The translations under genes were made by a program, and so were the position numbers. A stretch of 53,415 nt of DNA from the NCBI GenBank assembly GCA_910585275.1, contig CAJUCW010000027.1, forward strand, positions 1-53,415, written 5' to 3'. How positions within the stretch are numbered: the first letter of the stretch is position 1; every line of letters begins with the position of its first letter. The stretch is from an uncultured Muribaculaceae bacterium (lineage in GTDB: Bacteria; Bacteroidota; Bacteroidia; Bacteroidales; Muribaculaceae). This document shows positions 51,120-53,415 of this stretch, piece by piece. Under the pieces are notes generated by a model, which saw nothing but the letters and a program-made list of their open reading frames with translations, ran no database searches and was not told the DNA's origin.

Positions 51120-53027
51120 ATGAAATTAAATAGATATTTATCAATCGCGTTTGCCGCAAGCCTCCTTTCGCTGGGGGCTTGCAGCGACGACGATAAAATC
51201 GTCTATCCCGACGGCCGGGGGATTATAATCGAGATGCCCGTGACTTCCGAATGCGGAGGCACATACGCGAATTTATCCGCCATCTTTCACCTAAAGGAAG
51301 GCTCGCGCTACACGAAAGCGGGATTCGTAATGTCGGAAAAACCCGACCCGACAATCTATGAGAGCGTCTTCGACGCCACCGTGTCAGGCGACACCATCAA
51401 AGCTTCCGTCACCGGTCTAACCCCCACTCGCGAATATCACGTGCGCGCATTCATGAACGAATATAACGGCGCCGTCGTATATTCCGACGATTTCGTGATT
51501 ACCACCGGAGAGGGTTCAATCGATGAGCAACTCGCCACATACAAGGGTCCCCAATATCCCGACTATTACGTTGACATCGCCGGATGGGGCAACCGCTCGC
51601 AATGGAATCTTGCAAACGTCCACGATCCTTCCGTGGTGAAGGCGGCCGACGGATACTACTACATGTATCAGACAGATGCATCATACGGCAACGCCCACGC
51701 AGAAGGCGGCCACTTCCACGGACGCCGCTCACTCGACCTTGTCAATTGGGAATATCTCGGAGGCACTATGCAGGAACTACCCGAATGGGTTATTCCCAAG
51801 CTTAACGAAATTCGCGACGGCATGGGACTTCCCGCGGTGCATCCCGATGTCAACGCGTTCGGATATTGGGCGCCGAGCGTGGTCAAGGTTTCCGACAACC
51901 TCTACCGCATGTATTATTCCATTGTTGTGCCGGGCACTATCGATGGTGCCAATTCATGGAGCGAGAGGGCTTTCATTGGCATGATGGAAAACTCCGACCC
52001 CGCCGACAACTCCGGCTGGACCGATAAGGGGTATGTAATTACCAACGCGTCCGACAAGGGGCTCAACTTCCACATACGTCCCGACAACTGGGGCAACTGC
52101 TATTATAAATTCAACGCCATCGATCCCTCGGTCATAATCACCGGCAACGGCGAGCATTGGATGATCTACGGCTCATGGCACAGCGGCATAGCCGCCGTGA
52201 AACTCGACCCCGCCACGGGAAAAACCGCAGAAACTCTCGGCAACCCATGGGGTACGAATGCCGACATAGCCCCTTACGGCAAGCTTATCGCCACACGCCA
52301 GATGGGCAACCGTTGGCAAGGATCCGAGGGGCCGGAAGTGGTGTATCGCGACGGTTATTACTACCTTTTCCTCGCATACGACGAGCTTAGCGTAGCCTAC
52401 AATACCCGCGTGGTACGCTCGAAGAACATCGACGGTCCGTATCTCGACATAAACGGAACCGACGTGACGGCCGTGGGCGGCAACGCACTACCTGTGGTGA
52501 CACATCCATATAAATTCAACGACAATCCCGGATGGGTGGGATTCTCACATTGCACTGTTTTCGACGACGGCGAAGGCAACTGGTATTATGCCTCGCAGGC
52601 ACGTATGCCGGCGGGGGTGAATGGCAACGATTTCAGCAACGCCTTGATGATGGGACACGTGCGCAGCATCGTCTGGACAAAAGACGGATGGCCACTCGTT
52701 ATGCCGGAACGATATGGGGCAGTGCCTCAGAAACCGATTTCGGAAGAAGAACTTATCGGTGCCTGGGAACACATCGACCTCGGTTACTCCTACGGCAAAC
52801 AGAAAGAATCGAACAAGATGGTGCTTACTTCCGACCACAAAATCAGCGAGGGTACTTGGAAAGGCACCGAATGGAGCTACGACCCGGCTTCTCAGATTCT
52901 CACCGCCAACGGGGTGGAACTTTACCTGAAACGCGAATGTGACTGGGAAGACGCTCAACGCCGTCATACCATCGTATATGCCGGAATAACCGACAAAAAA
53001 ACATACTGGGGAAAGAAAAGCCTTTAA
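51120..53027 (+). CDS. Surface GH43 lipoprotein, endo-arabinanase-like
   Basis: Starting at the ATG at 51120 (MKLNRYLSIAFAASLLSLGAC) this is a 635-residue lipoprotein with lipobox LGAC and the acidic surface signal SDDDK. The in-frame GTG at 51078, inside susD, would add 14 residues that spoil the signal, so it was not used. Residues about 30-140 form an Ig/Fn3-like domain, followed by the GH43 propeller with base aspartate in NVHDPSV, second aspartate in NAIDPSV and acid glutamate in GSEGPEVV. A C-terminal beta domain resembles that of the other GH43 enzyme. It probably cuts arabinan on the cell surface to feed the two SusC/SusD importers. It is the last gene of the operon, followed by a strong terminator. 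Confidence 0.92.
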   Translation: MKLNRYLSIAFAASLLSLGACSDDDKIVYPDGRGIIIEMPVTSECGGTYANLSAIFHLKEGSRYTKAGFVMSEKPDPTIYESVFDATVSGDTIKASVTGLTPTREYHVRAFMNEYNGAVVYSDDFVITTGEGSIDEQLATYKGPQYPDYYVDIAGWGNRSQWNLANVHDPSVVKAADGYYYMYQTDASYGNAHAEGGHFHGRRSLDLVNWEYLGGTMQELPEWVIPKLNEIRDGMGLPAVHPDVNAFGYWAPSVVKVSDNLYRMYYSIVVPGTIDGANSWSERAFIGMMENSDPADNSGWTDKGYVITNASDKGLNFHIRPDNWGNCYYKFNAIDPSVIITGNGEHWMIYGSWHSGIAAVKLDPATGKTAETLGNPWGTNADIAPYGKLIATRQMGNRWQGSEGPEVVYRDGYYYLFLAYDELSVAYNTRVVRSKNIDGPYLDINGTDVTAVGGNALPVVTHPYKFNDNPGWVGFSHCTVFDDGEGNWYYASQARMPAGVNGNDFSNALMMGHVRSIVWTKDGWPLVMPERYGAVPQKPISEEELIGAWEHIDLGYSYGKQKESNKMVLTSDHKISEGTWKGTEWSYDPASQILTANGVELYLKRECDWEDAQRRHTIVYAGITDKKTYWGKKSL

Positions 53028-53085
53028 ACCAACCACTGCTTTTATAAACACTCTCTAATCCATCCCTTTACCGGGATGCCCAGCG

Positions 53086-53116
53086 GGATGGCGGCTTCGG
53101 CCGTCATCCTTTTTTT
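53086..53116 (+). terminator. Rho-independent terminator of the SusC/SusD operon
   Basis: GGATGGCGGC (53086-53095), tetraloop TTCG, GCCGTCATCC (53100-53109), then seven T. The stem has one G-T style mismatch and a stable TTCG loop. It lies 58 bp after the GH43 stop. Confidence 0.9.
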
Positions 53117-53184
53117 GCAAACCGCCGACAAACCTTCACGTTTTTTACAATGTTATAAAAATTGAAGTGACTTTTATAAATCAG

Positions 53185-53214
53185 TTGAAAACCAAATGGC
53201 AGGCATATTATAAT
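53185..53214 (+). promoter_or_regulatory. Possible sigma-70-type promoter of the 46-residue ORF
   Basis: TTGAAA (53185-53190), an 18-bp gap, TATAAT (53209-53214). This is the classical pattern rather than the Bacteroidota one, so it may be chance or a sign of a transferred gene. Confidence 0.3.
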
Positions 53215-53245
53215 GCGTGGTTGCCATGACAAAAAAAAGGAAATA

Positions 53246-53386
53246 ATGGAAAACAAAGAAAAACTTTACATCGTAAGCTACGGCAATTCCACCAAATTCA
53301 GAGTGATGTATCCGGGGTCGGAAGAAGAGTTGGAAAAAGACCCAAAAATAAAAGACCTCTCATTAGTGTCCACTAAAAAATCATAA
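53246..53386 (+). CDS. 46-residue hypothetical protein
   Basis: The ATG at 53246 is preceded by AAAGGAAATA, which could serve as a ribosome-binding site. It opens a frame encoding MENKEKLYIVSYGNSTKFRV and ending DLSLVSTKKS before TAA. It is small, charged, and has no signal peptide, double-glycine motif or membrane helix. The beta-strand-like YIVSYGNSTKFRVMY suggests a folded domain. It stands alone after a terminator with no recognised neighbours before the window ends. Function unknown, and the ORF could be spurious. Confidence 0.5.
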   Translation: MENKEKLYIVSYGNSTKFRVMYPGSEEELEKDPKIKDLSLVSTKKS

Positions 53387-53415
53387 GAGTACTTTGAAAT
53401 TGTTGAAATTCAATT

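Overview
This window is bacterial chromosome from the Bacteroidota, most likely a gut Bacteroidales (Muribaculaceae-like is my guess, not proven). Supporting signs are promoters with the TAnnTTTG -7 box, weak or absent Shine-Dalgarno sequences, two SusC/SusD pairs, a hybrid two-component regulator fused to an AraC domain, and lipoproteins with acidic residues after the lipobox cysteine. Most genes are moderately GC-rich; a few islands (about 21.1-21.8 kb and 24.3-26.0 kb) are clearly AT-rich.

Layout. 0-2.4 kb: a leucine-rich-repeat remnant, an AAA-ATPase/PD-(D/E)XK protein and two identical tRNA-Val genes, all on the minus strand. 2.4-20.8 kb: housekeeping genes on the plus strand (queA-aroA-small membrane protein; yqeY; serS-pseudokinase-acetyltransferase-menaquinone methyltransferase; a second AAA-ATPase/PD-(D/E)XK paralogue; a U32 protein; an exported C1 peptidase; ksgA and a 2-hydroxyacid dehydrogenase; lysS-gpsA; pgi). 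20.8-22.0 kb: repeat-rich spacers around an AT-rich MNT/HEPN toxin-antitoxin pair.

22.0-30.5 kb is the most interesting part: a probable ribosomally made, post-translationally modified peptide (RiPP) locus. It holds a TPR-membrane-HTH regulator, a DUF3244-like exported protein, a 66-residue precursor with a double-glycine leader and a tail of repeated Cys-Asp-Lys triplets, a radical SAM/SPASM maturase, an outer-membrane beta-barrel, a peptidase-containing ABC exporter, and a 68-residue protein that looks like only the N-terminus of an HlyD-type adaptor. The DNA around it carries helically spaced direct repeats, a perfect palindrome, and a strong hairpin between precursor and maturase.

30.6-53.1 kb is a polysaccharide utilisation locus, probably for arabinan. 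A FucP-like transporter and a GH43 enzyme lie on the minus strand, divergent from a 1409-residue hybrid sensor. A defective 972-bp IS5-family element with a TTA target duplication follows. Then comes a plus-strand operon: a surface glycan-binding lipoprotein with a duplicated domain, SusC-SusD-SusC-SusD, and a surface GH43 lipoprotein, ended by a strong terminator. A 46-residue ORF lies beyond it.
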